A stretch of DNA of 64,000 nt from Brevipalpus yothersi (lineage: Eukaryota; Arthropoda; Arachnida; Trombidiformes; Tenuipalpidae), in NCBI GenBank assembly GCA_003956705.1, contig QZCP01000179.1, positions 178,713-242,712 on the forward strand, given 5' to 3'. The position numbers were made by a program, and so were the translations under genes. Shown piece by piece: positions 1-13,190 of this stretch (within the stretch, counting starts at the first letter, position 1; each line of letters starts with the position of its first letter). The notes under the pieces were generated by a model that ran no database searches, had not been told where the DNA came from, and saw only the letters and a list, made by a program, of their open reading frames with translations.

Positions 1-469
1 CTCTCTCTCTCTTGTGGATTAATCAAAGGCCAATCGCCCTCCGGGCAAAGAGTGAAAGCCGTATGTTTTTGCTCATCTTTTTGCGGCTTGCGAAGGTCGA
101 GCTTCCAAAAAGTTCAACATTTTCTCTCTCTCTTTCTCTCTTTCTCTTTTTCTCCTACACAATGATGTGGTCCGCATCAATCCTCGCGGTTCAGCGGCCG
201 TTGCTCTGCGTTGTTCTATCACGGTCCACGAGAGAGGAAGAGCGGAGGTAGACAAACACGATAAAATAGTGAATAAAATCTGCATGGAGGCGACCAAGTA
301 ACGGTGTTCAATGCTTTTATAAATGCATGGAGAGCAAAGAGAGCGTGAATCAAAAGAGAAGGAGAGAGAGAGAAAGAGAAAGAGAAAGAGAAAGAGAGGA
401 GGATGGAGAGACAGAAAGACAAGCTCTAATTTCCTCTCTCCCCCTCTCTACATCTCCCTCTCTTCATCC

Positions 470-472
<3 letters not shown>

Positions 473-532
<60 letters not shown>
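473..532. repeat. (AG)n microsatellite
   Basis: About 30 uninterrupted AG units, preceded by an impure GA-rich stretch from about 361. Confidence 0.95.
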
Positions 533-533
<1 letters not shown>

Positions 534-2016
534 AACTCTCTCTCCTCCTTTTGCCACTCTTTTTGCTCTTCTCTCGTGTCCGCATCTTTCGATTGTTCTT
601 TCGATGAGCAGCGAGTAGATGAATGAATCGTTGTGAAAATGTGCTAGTCGCTAGCGTGTAGTTGATCATGATCAGTGTTTGAATTCTACCGAAAAAAAAG
701 TTTTCCACTGTGGACCAATATTTTTCCGGCCAAAATTTTGGCCAACGGATATTTGCAGTGAAATTTTGTTTACATCCCAAAGTTTGGACACGATAGGATT
801 ACCATCATTGTTCACCTCTTCCCCAATATTCATGTGAGTATAACGAACTTTCCGCAACTTTGAGTATGATGAAAAAAAAATAGAAGAAGCTGGCCATGAA
901 CAAAAGATATGAGAGAACGCAAAAGTTTGAATGATGATATCGTGCTGAGTTATGATGATTAGAGACAGACCTTGGGTCTTTTAGTGAATATAATTAACTC
1001 CACATTTGCCTATTTAGACTCGTGTGTGATGTCCATTCTGGAAGGTGATCATAATAACATCAACGAACGGTAGCTTCTCTTCTCAAGGATTTTTTTTTCT
1101 CTCTCTCTCTTTCTCTTCATGATGTTTTCAATTATTACTGTTTAACCCACTTCTCTTGATCCTTTTCGTAATGATTTTCCATTCATCTTTGATGTGTGCA
1201 AAAATGACTACCGGAAAAATGGTGATCTCGCTGTTGGATACCCTCTCATCATGATTACTATTTTTCCAACATATATATTCCACTATATTTGTGGAAGAGG
1301 CCTTCAGAATAGTGGGAGGAAATTATCGGAAAATGTGAGTGTTCATATCTGGATTGTGAATCAAAATAAGATGTACAAAATGATTTCCACAACTAACAGT
1401 TACTAACCGTTAAGTGTCGATCAAAATCGGAACCTGAATGTTGTGTGTATGAAATAGTTTTTCGAATAGTAGTGATAGTAGAAAAATTTTTCCAAGATAG
1501 ATTGACGCGAGTCATCACTATATGTTGCTGGCATGGAAAATCGGGTGAATGTCCAAATTGACCAATACGAACTTTCTCTCTCTCTCTCCGTTTATCTTGT
1601 CAAACGATAGAGGCAAACCATTCGATCCAAATTGGACACAATCGCGATTGTTTTTTTTCTTCTCATCTAAAATGCCGACTACACTACACTGTTCGGCCAG
1701 CGACGCCAACGTGATTCGGTAATTGAATTAGTTTCGATTGTTCCTTTCATGTTTCGTAGTGAAGGAGAAAAGAGAAAATCATGGAGCGAAAAAGAGGAGA
1801 GATAGATAGGGAGAGAGAGAAGATGATGATGGCGAAGAAGAAGTTGTCAAAATCAAAGAACAGGAGAAGGTTTTCTGATGAAAAAAAACTGGTAGCTCGA
1901 TGGAGTAACATTAAAGAGTAAAGAAGATGGAAAAAGAGAATCAAAACTTTCTCAGAAAAATCATAACCTAATTTCTGGTGTAGGACCAAGAAAGATAGTA
2001 CCTTCATGTATTCCCA

Positions 2017-2021
<5 letters not shown>

Positions 2022-2084
<63 letters not shown>
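2022..2084. repeat. (CT)n microsatellite
   Basis: About 31 uninterrupted CT units. Confidence 0.95.
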
Positions 2085-2088
<4 letters not shown>

Positions 2089-2401
2089 AGAATGAAAGAG
2101 GTTTCATTTCATGCTATTTGAAGATCTTTTTTTTCTCACTACATTACACTACAGTATACCTCTCTCTCTATTACTATAACGTTCATCTGTATTCTTACTC
2201 AAACTAAATCGATTGGCAAACAGGCTAACATGCGATTGAAGGTGAAAAATAAAATGGATGTATACTGGAAGGTGAAAGTATGCAATATCACAAGTGTATT
2301 ATGAAGAAATAGAAGATAGAAAGTTCGCATACTTTTCGATTCGTTCATTCGTTCACTCGCTCGCGCGTTCGTTGTACCTTCCAATTTAATGGAATAGAGA
2401 T

Positions 2402-2404
<3 letters not shown>

Positions 2405-2470
<66 letters not shown>
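2405..2470. repeat. (GA)n microsatellite
   Basis: 33 GA units. It lies 320 bases from the opposite-strand (CT)n tract at 2022-2084, so the two could pair as an inverted repeat. Confidence 0.95.
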
Positions 2471-2474
<4 letters not shown>

Positions 2475-3076
2475 TAGATTGAACGAAAAAGTAGATATAT
2501 AAAAATGGGAAACTTATTAATCTGCATGTCCGATACTCATTTTCTATACCATTTACGTGTACATGTATATCATTGTTACGGTAACGAACATGTAGCTCTT
2601 TCAATCGGATATGAATGAGCATTGAAATGAATTCGGGAGAGATCAATTAGTGGTATGTGAGAATTAAGTTCACGAGATTGAGAAAGAAATAAATACATGT
2701 ACATGCTTGGAAGATATACAGTTTCGAGTATTTTTCATGAACAATTCATTCCATTTGAGACAAAGAGTATACATATACCATCATCATCAGGATGGGAAAG
2801 TATTGCACTTGAATGATGATTTGGAGTGGCTAACAAAAAATAGAGAAGATGAAGAAAGAAAGAAAGGAAGAGAGAGAGACACACAAATGAGATGAGAGGC
2901 ATACAAGTAGGAAAGAGTTTGATGAAGGCAAGTCATTTATACTTACAAAAATTTGAGTTCCATTAAGAATGCAAATGAGTTTCAATCTAATCCAATCAAA
3001 GATTGGTAATTGAGAGGGAGTAAAAGAAAGAATTGGCTCTCATGTAAACTTTTATGGCCCTTCTTTTGACCGAAAA

Positions 3077-3081
<5 letters not shown>

Positions 3082-3122
<41 letters not shown>
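3082..3122. repeat. (CT)n microsatellite
   Basis: About 20 CT units. Confidence 0.95.
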
Positions 3123-3125
<3 letters not shown>

Positions 3126-3916
3126 CCCCTTTCAATGATGACTGATGCATCTAATGTGGTCAGCCATCATCTCTATCTTTATATATATATTTCAATGGAA
3201 CCATCAACAGTCCAGCCTTCAGATCAGAAAATTTTCTGTCGGCAACAATCAACTATCATCTGATTACAATGTATCCACTTTCATATTATCAACATCAATT
3301 TAAAGTGTCTGAAAATAGAATTTTTCTTGACCATTCTGATGCTTCCTTCTATCGCTTTTTTTCTTTCTCTTCCATTCATTTTCACACACACACATATACA
3401 CAACCATCATGATAGCCTTCCGATTATTGATTTGATTTATAAGAGAAAGGTACAAGTGGAAAACACCATTTTCTCTCTGATGATGATGAGAAAGTGTGAG
3501 AAACAAAATGTGTTATTTGAGGTAGATGAAAGTAAATCTAAGTTTGGATCCAATAATCAAAGGCTATCCGGGTGACAATTGTATGATCAAAATGACCAAC
3601 ATTCTTGATTGAAAGAGAAAGAGAAAGAGATAAAGAAACAAGTAGATGTAGTGAAAAACTAATTTCAATGAGAATGGATCATCAATTGGCCAAGTTTCAA
3701 TCCTAATTTATCTTTTATGAAATACCAAGCTTTTCTTTCTCTCACACTCAATCCTTTTCAATCATGAGGTCAACATTCACTCTCTTGTGTCAACCGAATA
3801 GCATGTAAAAAAAAGAGGGAAAATTGTTAACGAAAAGTTAACTGAATCACCGTGAAGTGGAGAATGATTATGAGTGAGAAAGCTTTTTGCAGTTGATTAT
3901 AATCAAAGATAATAGT

Positions 3917-3918
<2 letters not shown>

Positions 3919-3970
<52 letters not shown>
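3919..3970. repeat. (AG)n microsatellite
   Basis: 26 AG units. Confidence 0.95.
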
Positions 3971-3974
<4 letters not shown>

Positions 3975-4458
3975 TCGGAAGAAGAATAAAAGCAAAGTAG
4001 ATGTAGAGAGAAAGAGAGGAAAAGGAAAAAAATTGAAAATTTTGTCACATCGATAGTATGTACACTTTCGAAAAATCAATTCAATCGATTGCTGTAGAAA
4101 ATTTGTTGATTTTTTTCTTTCTCTCTCTTCATCACAATGATAATTTCTCAATAACAACTAAAATCTTGATCGTAACTACACACATACACACACATACACT
4201 ATATTGCTTGCTCATATATTTTTGCCATTCCCCCGGATGATAGTTATTAACTGTAATAGAAAATAATGATGATTATCGGTCTGAATGATTAGTTCTTACA
4301 AGTTGATGATCGAATAGAATTCGTATATAAGTATGTGTGTACTTTCAATTCAAGCACATACACACACAATTCATGGTGTGTTTGTGTTTCTTGAATCAAT
4401 TGGACTGAGAACGAACTTTGTTAGCTCTCAATGAGATAAGCATTCAAATAATTTGAAT

Positions 4459-4461
<3 letters not shown>

Positions 4462-4514
<53 letters not shown>
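4462..4514. repeat. (AG)n microsatellite
   Basis: About 26 AG units. Confidence 0.95.
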
Positions 4515-4517
<3 letters not shown>

Positions 4518-5420
4518 AATTGTAAGTACAACTTGAAAATCATAAATAAAAATTTATGTCGAAAAATTGTTCACACACATACACATACTTACACTGATTT
4601 GATCATGAATCGATTATAATCACTTTCCCAGTAGAGTCACGACACACACACACTTGTTGTTTCTTTTCATCTCTTCACCATGTTCATCATATTCTGACAA
4701 TATGCTTTTCGAAGTCAATATATATATATACCATACGCATCATCTTTTTTTCCTCTCGATCAATAGGCCACTAATGAGCCCATACACAAGAGTCAAGTTC
4801 AATATCGGTCAATAAGAATATCTTCCTCTTCATCAAACGTTCTGGTCTGCTATTCAAGCTTTATGTATGTATGTGTATGTGTGTGAGTTTTTTTTCCATC
4901 TCCACCTTATGACCAATCGTTCAAGCTTACCAGATATCAGGCACATCTTGAACCTGGGAGCAGTAGAAAAAAATTTTCACCAAAAATTCCTTCTACCAAG
5001 AATAGGATTTCCTCAACATTTTTTTCTCTCCCTTCATTCTCACTTCAACTTTTAAGTCATCGATAAGTTTGCAATAATTCTTCAATATTGCATCATCTAG
5101 ATGAATTGATCAAATCATGTACATGTATGCAAGATAACTGCATAATTTATCAACAATCTCAAGATTATAGCAAAAAGCGCACACCCTCCAGACACACATT
5201 CATTTCAAATTGGATAATATGAATTCAATCGAAATTTGACATTCCTTCTGATTAGCTCTAAAACTTGTCCCTAAAGTTCACATGTTCGAAAGTTCGACAA
5301 CACATTGATCAGAACTTTTTGATTGAACGTATGGTGTAGAGGGCGCTGTTGATGTATATACGTTTGTAGTTTGAATCGTTGCCACAAGAGGTCAGATGAA
5401 TAGAGATGATGCAATAATTT

Positions 5421-5465
5421 TTCGAACTTTTTTAATTTTTTTTCGATTTTTCGAAAAAGTTCGAA
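5421..5465. repeat. Short perfect inverted repeat
   Basis: TTCGAACTTTTT at 5421-5432 is the exact reverse complement of 5454-5465, with a 21-base loop. With one mismatch or gap the arms extend outward by several A/T bases. It lies about 340 bases upstream of the start codon at 5802. A role as a regulatory hairpin or a transposon relic is possible but unproven. Confidence 0.6.
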
Positions 5466-5801
5466 AAAATTTTTCCCTTTTATTGGAAAAGTTAACTTAA
5501 TTAATTGTTTTTGCTTTAAATAATTTTTTTTCTTATGATTTCTTTCTCTCTCTCTCTTTAGGGACAGATGAATGGATGGAAGTGATGTCAAGGTTCGATT
5601 GTGATAAGAGTTGATGAGATTTAAAGAGCCACGTTAACTAGTCTAATCAAATCTGTGTGCATACATTTCATATTCATATCAGTTCAAAGTTCAACATTCT
5701 GCTTATCACATCATTTTGAACATTTTTTGGAAAAATTCGATCAAATAAAAATTGAAGATCTCACTAGCATTATCGTAAAAGACTGATTTTTTTCTCTCAT
5801 A

Positions 5802-8449
5802 ATGAGCTCGGAGGATGCTTCATTAGTGAGAAATATAAAATTAGAAAATATTGATGATGATCAAACATGCATACCAAAGCCTCCACCTCGACATAATCGT
5901 CATCGTCATCGTCACAACAACAAAGATCGCCTAACTAATCGAACACGAGAACTAATCAATGCTGTTGGATCATCTGGTAGTAACAAGAATGCCTACGAAA
6001 ATTTAGGACACAATTGCACCATCATATCATCATCTTCCAGCAACAGCAACATCAACTTCAACAGAGATGTTGATCAATCGAAATCATCAATATTTGGCCA
6101 AAAAATTGCCTCCAGCAAAAATATTAATCCCAGCAGCATCAGTAATGCTATCAATAATTCTTCAACAACAACAACAATTCATGTGTTAAATTCAACGAAC
6201 GAAGTCGCTTCTCCTGTTGTTGGCCAACAACATACAAGTAGTATGAAGGAAAATATCAAACAAAGCGTTGATGGAGGGAAAGATGAGGAGAAAGAAGAGA
6301 GAAAAGAGAGAAAAGAAAGGAAAGAAAGGAAAGAAAGAGAAGAAAGAGAAGAAAGAAAGAGGAATGGTCCAACATATGATCCACAAAAGCAACTACAGCA
6401 ACGGCAGCAGCAGCAGCAGTTGTGTTCACCACCAAAAAGTTTTGCGCTTGCATCAACAACATCAACTGGTTTGACTGAGAATCATAACAGAAAGCAACTT
6501 GACTCTGCAGCATCAACATCAACAGCAACATCGAGATTGGTTCAGTTAACAACAACTGATATTGCTTGTGAACGTAACGTTAATTCATTATCATCAGTTG
6601 GGAAAGAATTTTTTCATTGTTGTTATGATGATGATGATGATTGTGATGATAGAAAATTGACATCAATTAAACATTCGACATCTGGATTAGAAGTGATTCG
6701 TGGTTCCAATAGTAGTAGTAGGAATAACTGTGATACCAGCAATAGTGTTGATTCAATTGCATCATCTTCTAGTATTAAACTTTTTACAGTGCCAGAGAAC
6801 AGTGATAATAATAATCATATTGAACGGAATCAACAACAATTGATTACTACTAGTAAATGTCATTCTAATAACATTAATTTTATAAATAATACAAAAAGTG
6901 ATATCAATAGTGGTAGTAGTGGTAATTGTGATTTTAGAGATGATTCAACGTTTAATCGTGATCAAAATCAGTTGTTGAATACCACAATTGTTATTGGTAA
7001 TGATGATAATGGTAGTAGTGATGTCAAAAATAGATTCGATAATCGACATGAAGCAATATCGAATTCTTCTTTGCCTTCATCTTCTTCAATCCATAGTAAG
7101 TCAGTAAATGGATCATCATCAAATTCGTCTCCAAATAATTTATCATCAAATTCGACTACAATTACTTGCCACCGTCGCCAATCAAGTTCGTCTATCAACA
7201 TTAAAAGTAATCCAAGATCAATTAAATCTAGAGCACCATTGTCACCTCATTCATTATTATCAACAACACAATCTACTGGAAAGCATAGTGTCGTCAATAA
7301 TAATAATTCAATCCATACTGATACGATTTCATCCAATTCAACAACATCCACTAGCTCTACCAATACATCATCAAGTGTGATCAATAGTAGTGGTCATAAT
7401 AATAATAGTAACAAATTTTATTCAATCGGAAATCAGTTGCCAAAAACAGTGAAAAGTGTTAAAAAGATCGGCGTTTTTTACTCTGATCTATGTGAAGTGC
7501 TTAAATCAAATGTAAGATCGAGTTCAATGAAATCCAATCCAAATAATCAGCATAATAGTGTTAATAATAATAATACTAACAATCTAATTATTGGTGATAC
7601 TTCAGCAACAACCGATTTGCCAACTCATGATGAAAATGTGACCAACACTATAACATCATCTAATGTTAACAACAATAATATTGTGGCCCCATCGACAATA
7701 TTACATCACCAACAAAATGGCCCAAATGGATCAACCATATCACCAGACGATCCTAATATTTCGTTCCACAATCGACACTCTTACATCACCTCCACCATCA
7801 CCACCTCAAACCCAAATCCCCATCATCCTCACCATCCCCACCACAATCCCCACAATAGTTCCAATAGTTCCCATCCAAACCATTTGACCAATTTGCCTGA
7901 CATTCTGAATTCCATACCTCCATATCATTCACCACCACCTCCACCATATTCTACCCTTCCACCACCCAATTCTACTCCCTCATCCCGTACCAATAATAAT
8001 AATAATAATAATAATGCGGTAGCTGGTTCACCAGATTCACGGAGACCAATTTGGTGGAATCAATTGGTATATCCATCCCACTCTAATGCCACTCAGACTT
8101 CCAGTGGTCCCAATTCTCTAGTATCACCTCCGCCACCCTCTCAACCTATCCCAGCATCCATGTCCACAGGAGCTTCATCACCCCCTCCACCACCACCACC
8201 ACCACATCAGCCTATGAGCCTTTCTTACTGTAATCCAGCCACCATAACCACAATATCAGCGAACAATAATAATTTCAACTATCTATCAACCATCCCACCA
8301 CCACCCCACACAACTGCCCGTCATCATCATTCTCATCATCACCATCATCACGGTTTGCCTTATCTACGTCCTGGATGTTCTCGTGAAAGTGATGCCGAGA
8401 CCAATACATCCAAATCATGTTTAACATGCTCTGGTTTATCCATAAGATG
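5802..8449 (+). CDS. Exon 1 of a low-complexity two-helix membrane protein with PPxY motifs
   Basis: This exon gives residues 1-882 plus two bases of codon 883. It starts at ATG 5802 (MSSEDASL) and ends at ATG|GTGAGT. Joining 5802-8449, 8950-9062, 30443-30829 and 35286-35977 gives one frame of 3840 bases, 1279 residues. The exon 1 part is almost all Ser/Asn/Thr/His/Pro low complexity, with a charged Lys/Glu/Arg block near residues 163-187, poly-Pro and poly-His stretches, and a PPPY motif at 713-716. No signal peptide is visible, so the long N-terminus should be cytosolic if the two helices in exons 2-3 form a hairpin. I do not recognise the family. The PPxY motifs suggest binding of WW domains such as those of Nedd4-type ubiquitin ligases; this is inference. 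The gene spans 30 kb. Confidence 0.85.
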
Positions 8450-8949
8450 GTGAGTAGAGAAGAGTGATTAAAAGAGAGAAGGAGGAGAGATGATGATGTA
8501 GAATCGAAATTAGAATCAGTAACAGCGAAAACGAAATAAGAATAAGAAGGAAAGAAAGAAAGAAATTCTTTCATTTCCTACTCCTCTTCATGTATCCAAT
8601 TTCATTTACATCCATTCAGAACCCATATTCCGAATCTTACAGTACACTATCTGTTATCTGGTTTGATCGAAACGAATGTTTCTCGTTTTACCTCTATCTT
8701 ATCATAACACTAATCTGCACCTGAACGGATATTCCTCTTCACCATGCACACATATTCACTATCGTCATCAATACATTCTTTTCGGAACCAGAACTTTATC
8801 ATAATCTGGTGGTCACTCTAGTGAACCAGATTCATTCTGTCTCTCTATCTCTCATCCTTTGTCCTTTTTTTTGTTGTATATTTGGCTATCTCCCCTTTTC
8901 ACCTGATTTTATTTTTTTTATCTCTTTTTTTTCTCTTTCTATCCAACAG
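8450..8949 (+). other. Intron 1 of the PPxY membrane protein gene
   Basis: A 500-base intron with donor GTGAGT at 8450 and a pyrimidine-rich acceptor ending CAG at 8949. It splits a Trp codon (TG|G). No other feature seen. Confidence 0.8.
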
Positions 8950-9062
8950 GTTTATTTTGCTAATTTCCTTTATCGGCCTTGTTTGTGCGGTTATTGGAAC
9001 TTTTCTTGGTGCTGCTCGGCCAACAGGCAAAGAACACTTGACATTAGCCCTCCTCATGATTG
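8950..9062 (+). CDS. Exon 2 of the PPxY membrane protein: first helix
   Basis: A 113-base exon bounded by CAG|G and ATTG|GTGAGT. It encodes residues 884-920 and completes Trp883. The hydrophobic stretch at about 884-905 (FILLISFIGLVCAVIGTFLG) is a clear transmembrane helix. A short polar turn follows (ARPTGKEHL, 905-913), and then the start of a second helix (TLALLMIG). The frame runs through the exon with no stop and joins both neighbours in phase. It is the best-looking, non-repetitive part of the protein and the best query for a homology search. Confidence 0.85.
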
Positions 9063-9970
9063 GTGAGTTTGGTTTTGTTTTCTCTTCATCTCTTGGTATT
9101 GTTTTTGTGTTATCTTCTCCTTCTCTTCCTTTACCGGATGAACACAATCACACAAACTAGGTCCATGAATAATACACACACAAACACTTGTCCTTTATTT
9201 ATTCACTCAACTCGAATATAAACAATAGAACAAGAAAAATAAAAGAAGGGGTTCAAAACACCTTCCTTATCGGCCAGAATAATGTTTTAAATGTGGGTGT
9301 ATTTTTTCCACAATGTTTTCAATTTGAGATACTCAATCCAAACCAAATATCCACCGCTCAAGCTGCAAAATTTCAAAATTTCAACTCGTCCAAAGCATAT
9401 CCTTAGATACAGCATGTTGGTTAATTGTGGGATGATCATGATAAAAATATTGTCCATAAAAAGTATATATGTTCTATCGCCTTCTCTCAGGAATTACATT
9501 TGATCCATTCACCTCTCTCCAATATTTGCTATGATTTTGCTCTCATCTCTTATGTGTGTGTGTGTATCATTCTGGTTTCTCAAGTCTCTCAACCATTGTT
9601 GTAAAACTTGCTATTCTTGAATGCGAAGAAAAGATTGCCGCTGCTGTACTCTTATTCTGGTTCCTCTTCCATCAACTTCTTTTTCTCCTCATCTTTCTTT
9701 CTTTCTTTCTCTCAAGTCTTGAAGCAAAAGGAAGAGAGGCAATAGAGAAAGAGAGAGAGAGGAAGATGAAGATGAGGAGAGAGGAGAAAGAAAACTCGCC
9801 TGCTGACATAAGTGAGCTTGTGAGATTGGTTTGAAGGAAGAGAGATGAGATGAGATATATATTCATGCCAACTCTCTCAACTTTTATTTCGACTTAGCCA
9901 CACACAATCAAAACTCGACAACTTAACCAGGCTCCTCATCTCTCTTCCTTTGATTCAACTTAACCTATCT

Positions 9971-9974
<4 letters not shown>

Positions 9975-10013
<39 letters not shown>
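9975..10013. repeat. (CT)n microsatellite
   Basis: About 19 CT units, followed by impure CT sequence to about 10033. In intron 2. Confidence 0.95.
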
Positions 10014-10022
<9 letters not shown>

Positions 10023-11733
10023 CTCTCTCTCTTCCTACCTGATCCTTTTCAATTGGTGCCAATATATTTTGAAATCCTTTTCATGCCTTGAAATCTGTTC
10101 CTCATCGTCCTTATCCTTTCCTGTCTATCAGTGTGAACAACAACAATTACATTAACTTCAATTCTTTTCGCCCATGTCAGGTGTGAAAATGATTTTCGAT
10201 CTTGAAATTTTTGTTCAATGATAAGAGCTCCATTTTGAAATGATGAGATGAGGAAGTTGATGTCTATGATCATCTGTTCATCCATCACCATCCAGGGTAA
10301 AATCTTGAAGCTTCCGATACTGATTTGCTCTCCTAAATCATCGTGAAGTAGCATATAAAATGCATCTCTCTGGTGTTAATTTCATTATCACTCTTCGATG
10401 ATATCAACCATCATCATTAAACTTCTGTTCTCTCCATTCTTTATCAGTATCATTTCTCCCACCCCAATTGAATGGTAAAGAGAGAGAGAGAGACAATAAA
10501 ATCTATTGCTGCTTCCTACATGATTTTATTTACTCTCTATTGTGTGGGTGTACAAAAATTCATGCGAACACTTTCAGAAGATAATCTAGTTTTTAAAAAA
10601 GATAATTTACTGGTCTACCTTTACAATACAGGCTTACACATACACACAAAGTTTTCTATTGAAAAATTCTTTCTTCCCAACTATCATTATCCAAGCCAGT
10701 ATCATTATGATTAGATATTTTCTTGATTCAATTGGCTTCACTTTAGTAACAACACGATCATAAACCGTCCATTTTGCCAGTTTTTTCTTCACCCAGTCTA
10801 TAGTCTTTCTCTCTATTATTCCTTCTTTTTTCCATGTTTTTTTTTCTACTACTTCTCTCTTTCTCCTGCTCTATCATCACGAGCTTCATTTCAGCTTCTC
10901 TCTCTCTCTCCTTCATCATCTCATCGCCCCCTCCTCGTTTCGTTCGAATTTAAGTGAACTAACGAAAGAAAGTTTAAATAGCCTATCCATCCATAAAAAT
11001 GAGCCACATGGATGACAATGAGAAGAGGGCCAAGATAGATGGATAGAAGATGAGGAGAGAGAGAGAGATGAAAATTGAGCAAGAGAAAGAGAAAGATAGA
11101 GAAGAGAAACCGGTCAAGAGTATAAAGAAATAGAAAGAAAGAGAAAGTCTAATGCCCAAAGCATTTTTTGGAACCAAGCAAAGCATCTTTCATGCTTATC
11201 CTGTTCTGCTTATGCCGCTAACCTCTCTTCTCATGGCTTCTCTTTCTCTCTCTCTTTAAAACTTTTCTCAATCTTACCAAGTGTGTTCGTGTTTTTGCTC
11301 TCTCTCTCTCTCTCTTTCTCTCTTTCCTCAGTGTTAATACTAACCTTCATTTTACCCTCCTCCCCCCTCCCCCTTAGCACGCTGGCACATACGGTTTTGT
11401 GTGTAGAAGATGATGGAGAGAGAAAAAAAAGTTTTTACCTTGCCTCAGTGGATAAAAAAAGTTAAATGAAAGGAAAAATATTGAACACATGAGAGAGAGA
11501 GGCTCTCAATGTGTATATGTATTTTAAAGTGGTCAGCATGTTTAGGTTTGAGGCAAAAATCTTGGATAGAAGGTGAGATAGCTTCAGAGATGGTCTCTCT
11601 CTTAGGAAAAGTTTATTTTTTTACTTACAAGAGACTTATCACTACTACTAGTGTATAAGAGTCCCTCGTTCGTGCCGATTGAAACTTTTTTTCTTCTTTC
11701 CTCAACTGTCCATGATGATGGTCACCATAATCT

Positions 11734-11736
<3 letters not shown>

Positions 11737-11772
<36 letters not shown>
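11737..11772. repeat. (CT)n microsatellite
   Basis: About 18 CT units in intron 2. Confidence 0.95.
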
Positions 11773-11776
<4 letters not shown>

Positions 11777-13139
11777 CCACCTCCATCGCCACCCACCTTC
11801 TTTCCTCTTCATCGTTATATTTTCTCACTTTTTTTTCGCGTTCACTTACCAATATTTAAGCTTCGATTATATGTCTCATTGTGACTCAAACTTGACAGTG
11901 TCAATGTTAAAGTGGTGATTTTGTTGGAGCGAGAGAGAGAGAAAAAAAATTCAGTTTAACTAGTAAACAGGTTAGCATGTGAAGTGGAGCTAGTAGAGAA
12001 AAACTAATCGAAAATCGTTTTGAGAAATCGAGAGATAAAAGAACCCATGATAGAGTGAGTCGCTTTAAAAACTTGAGAAGATTTTCACCGATACGCGATG
12101 TACACACACACATACACCTAGCCCAGGTTGCCTGCCTGTTGAAGGGAAAAAAAATCTAATCGACATTACCCATACGAAAGTGGCTTCACTATGATTGAAG
12201 CCCAGAGGCCAATGGGTATGTATGTGTGTGTATGTGTGCATTTGGCTGTAAAGTAGTTGAAAGATGTTTGCAATGTTACCTGAAAAGTTTTCGTTTTCCA
12301 GCTTGCATACAAGAATGTGTATAGCCCAGAGGCAATCAAGTAGTTGCCTAAAATTTTGCCAAGCGAAGACGACGTTTAAAGACTTTCGGTATATGTGTAT
12401 GTGTGTGTATACTTGTAAACAGTACAAGTAAACTTTTAGACAAGGAAGTTAAAGTTAAAGAAAAAAAGTGAAGACTATGCAAATTCCATGGGAAGGCTAT
12501 ATAAAGAGTGAGAGAGAAAGAATGAGAAAAACTATTCCCTTTAAGAGAACTGCTCACAAAAATCTGTGTATATATGCGAAAGCGCGACCTACAGAATGTG
12601 TCTCAACAAAGCTCGTTCAACGTCCTTTTATTTTTCTCTCTTTTCATGCCTTTGTGCTTAACAATACCATTTATACTTTTGAGCGGGACATTTTCTTTCT
12701 CTTTCTCTTCTGAATTCTGGCTCATATACGATATTCTTTATCCAACTATTCTCTCTATTTTCATGCTCTTCATGACTTTTTCCATTATTTGGCCAGCTAC
12801 TACTTTTAGCTTCCCAAAATTTGATGGTAAATCAGGGAAAGAGAGAGAGAGAGAGAGAGTTGTCGACTAGGTCCTGAATATGGAATTTGAGCATGCCAAA
12901 GAGAAAGAGCGAGAGAGAGAAAAGCTGGCCGATTATGGTGGACCCAGCGTAAAGAGAGAAAGAGAGAGAGAGAGAGAAAATGCTATGTATTCAGACCAAA
13001 TATTGTGGTCCAAAAAGTTTGGAACCGCTTCAATGGAGATACCCAATGTGTACGAAAGGTATGTCTAGAGAGGGAGAGTTGAGATATTCTTGCTGAAACT
13101 GAAATAGGAGGCAATAATACCCACTCCCACCATCTCCTC

Positions 13140-13143
<4 letters not shown>

Positions 13144-13187
<44 letters not shown>
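13144..13187. repeat. (CT)n microsatellite
   Basis: About 22 CT units in intron 2. It faces impure GA tracts at 12839-12978, again in opposite orientation. Confidence 0.95.

Positions 13188-13190
<3 letters not shown>

Larger units (their letters stand above)
1..5801. other. Gene-free flank rich in simple repeats
   Basis: I see no convincing coding exon here on either strand. The stretch holds several long (GA)n/(CT)n tracts (listed separately), short CA/TG runs and AT-rich unique sequence. Reading frames in it are short or are translations of the dinucleotide tracts (Arg-Glu or Leu-Ser runs). The last part, 5600-5801, must contain the promoter and/or 5' UTR of the gene starting at 5802, but I recognise no TATA box or initiator. 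Confidence 0.6.

Noticed and set aside
323..780. Open frames of 94-110 residues on both strands
   Set aside because: They translate the (AG)n tract into Arg-Glu or Leu-Ser runs, with no real protein sequence around them.
10049..10354. Minus-strand 101-residue frame in intron 2 with mixed composition
   Set aside because: No splice partner, no recognisable domain or signal peptide. Chance open frames of this length are expected in 21 kb of intron.
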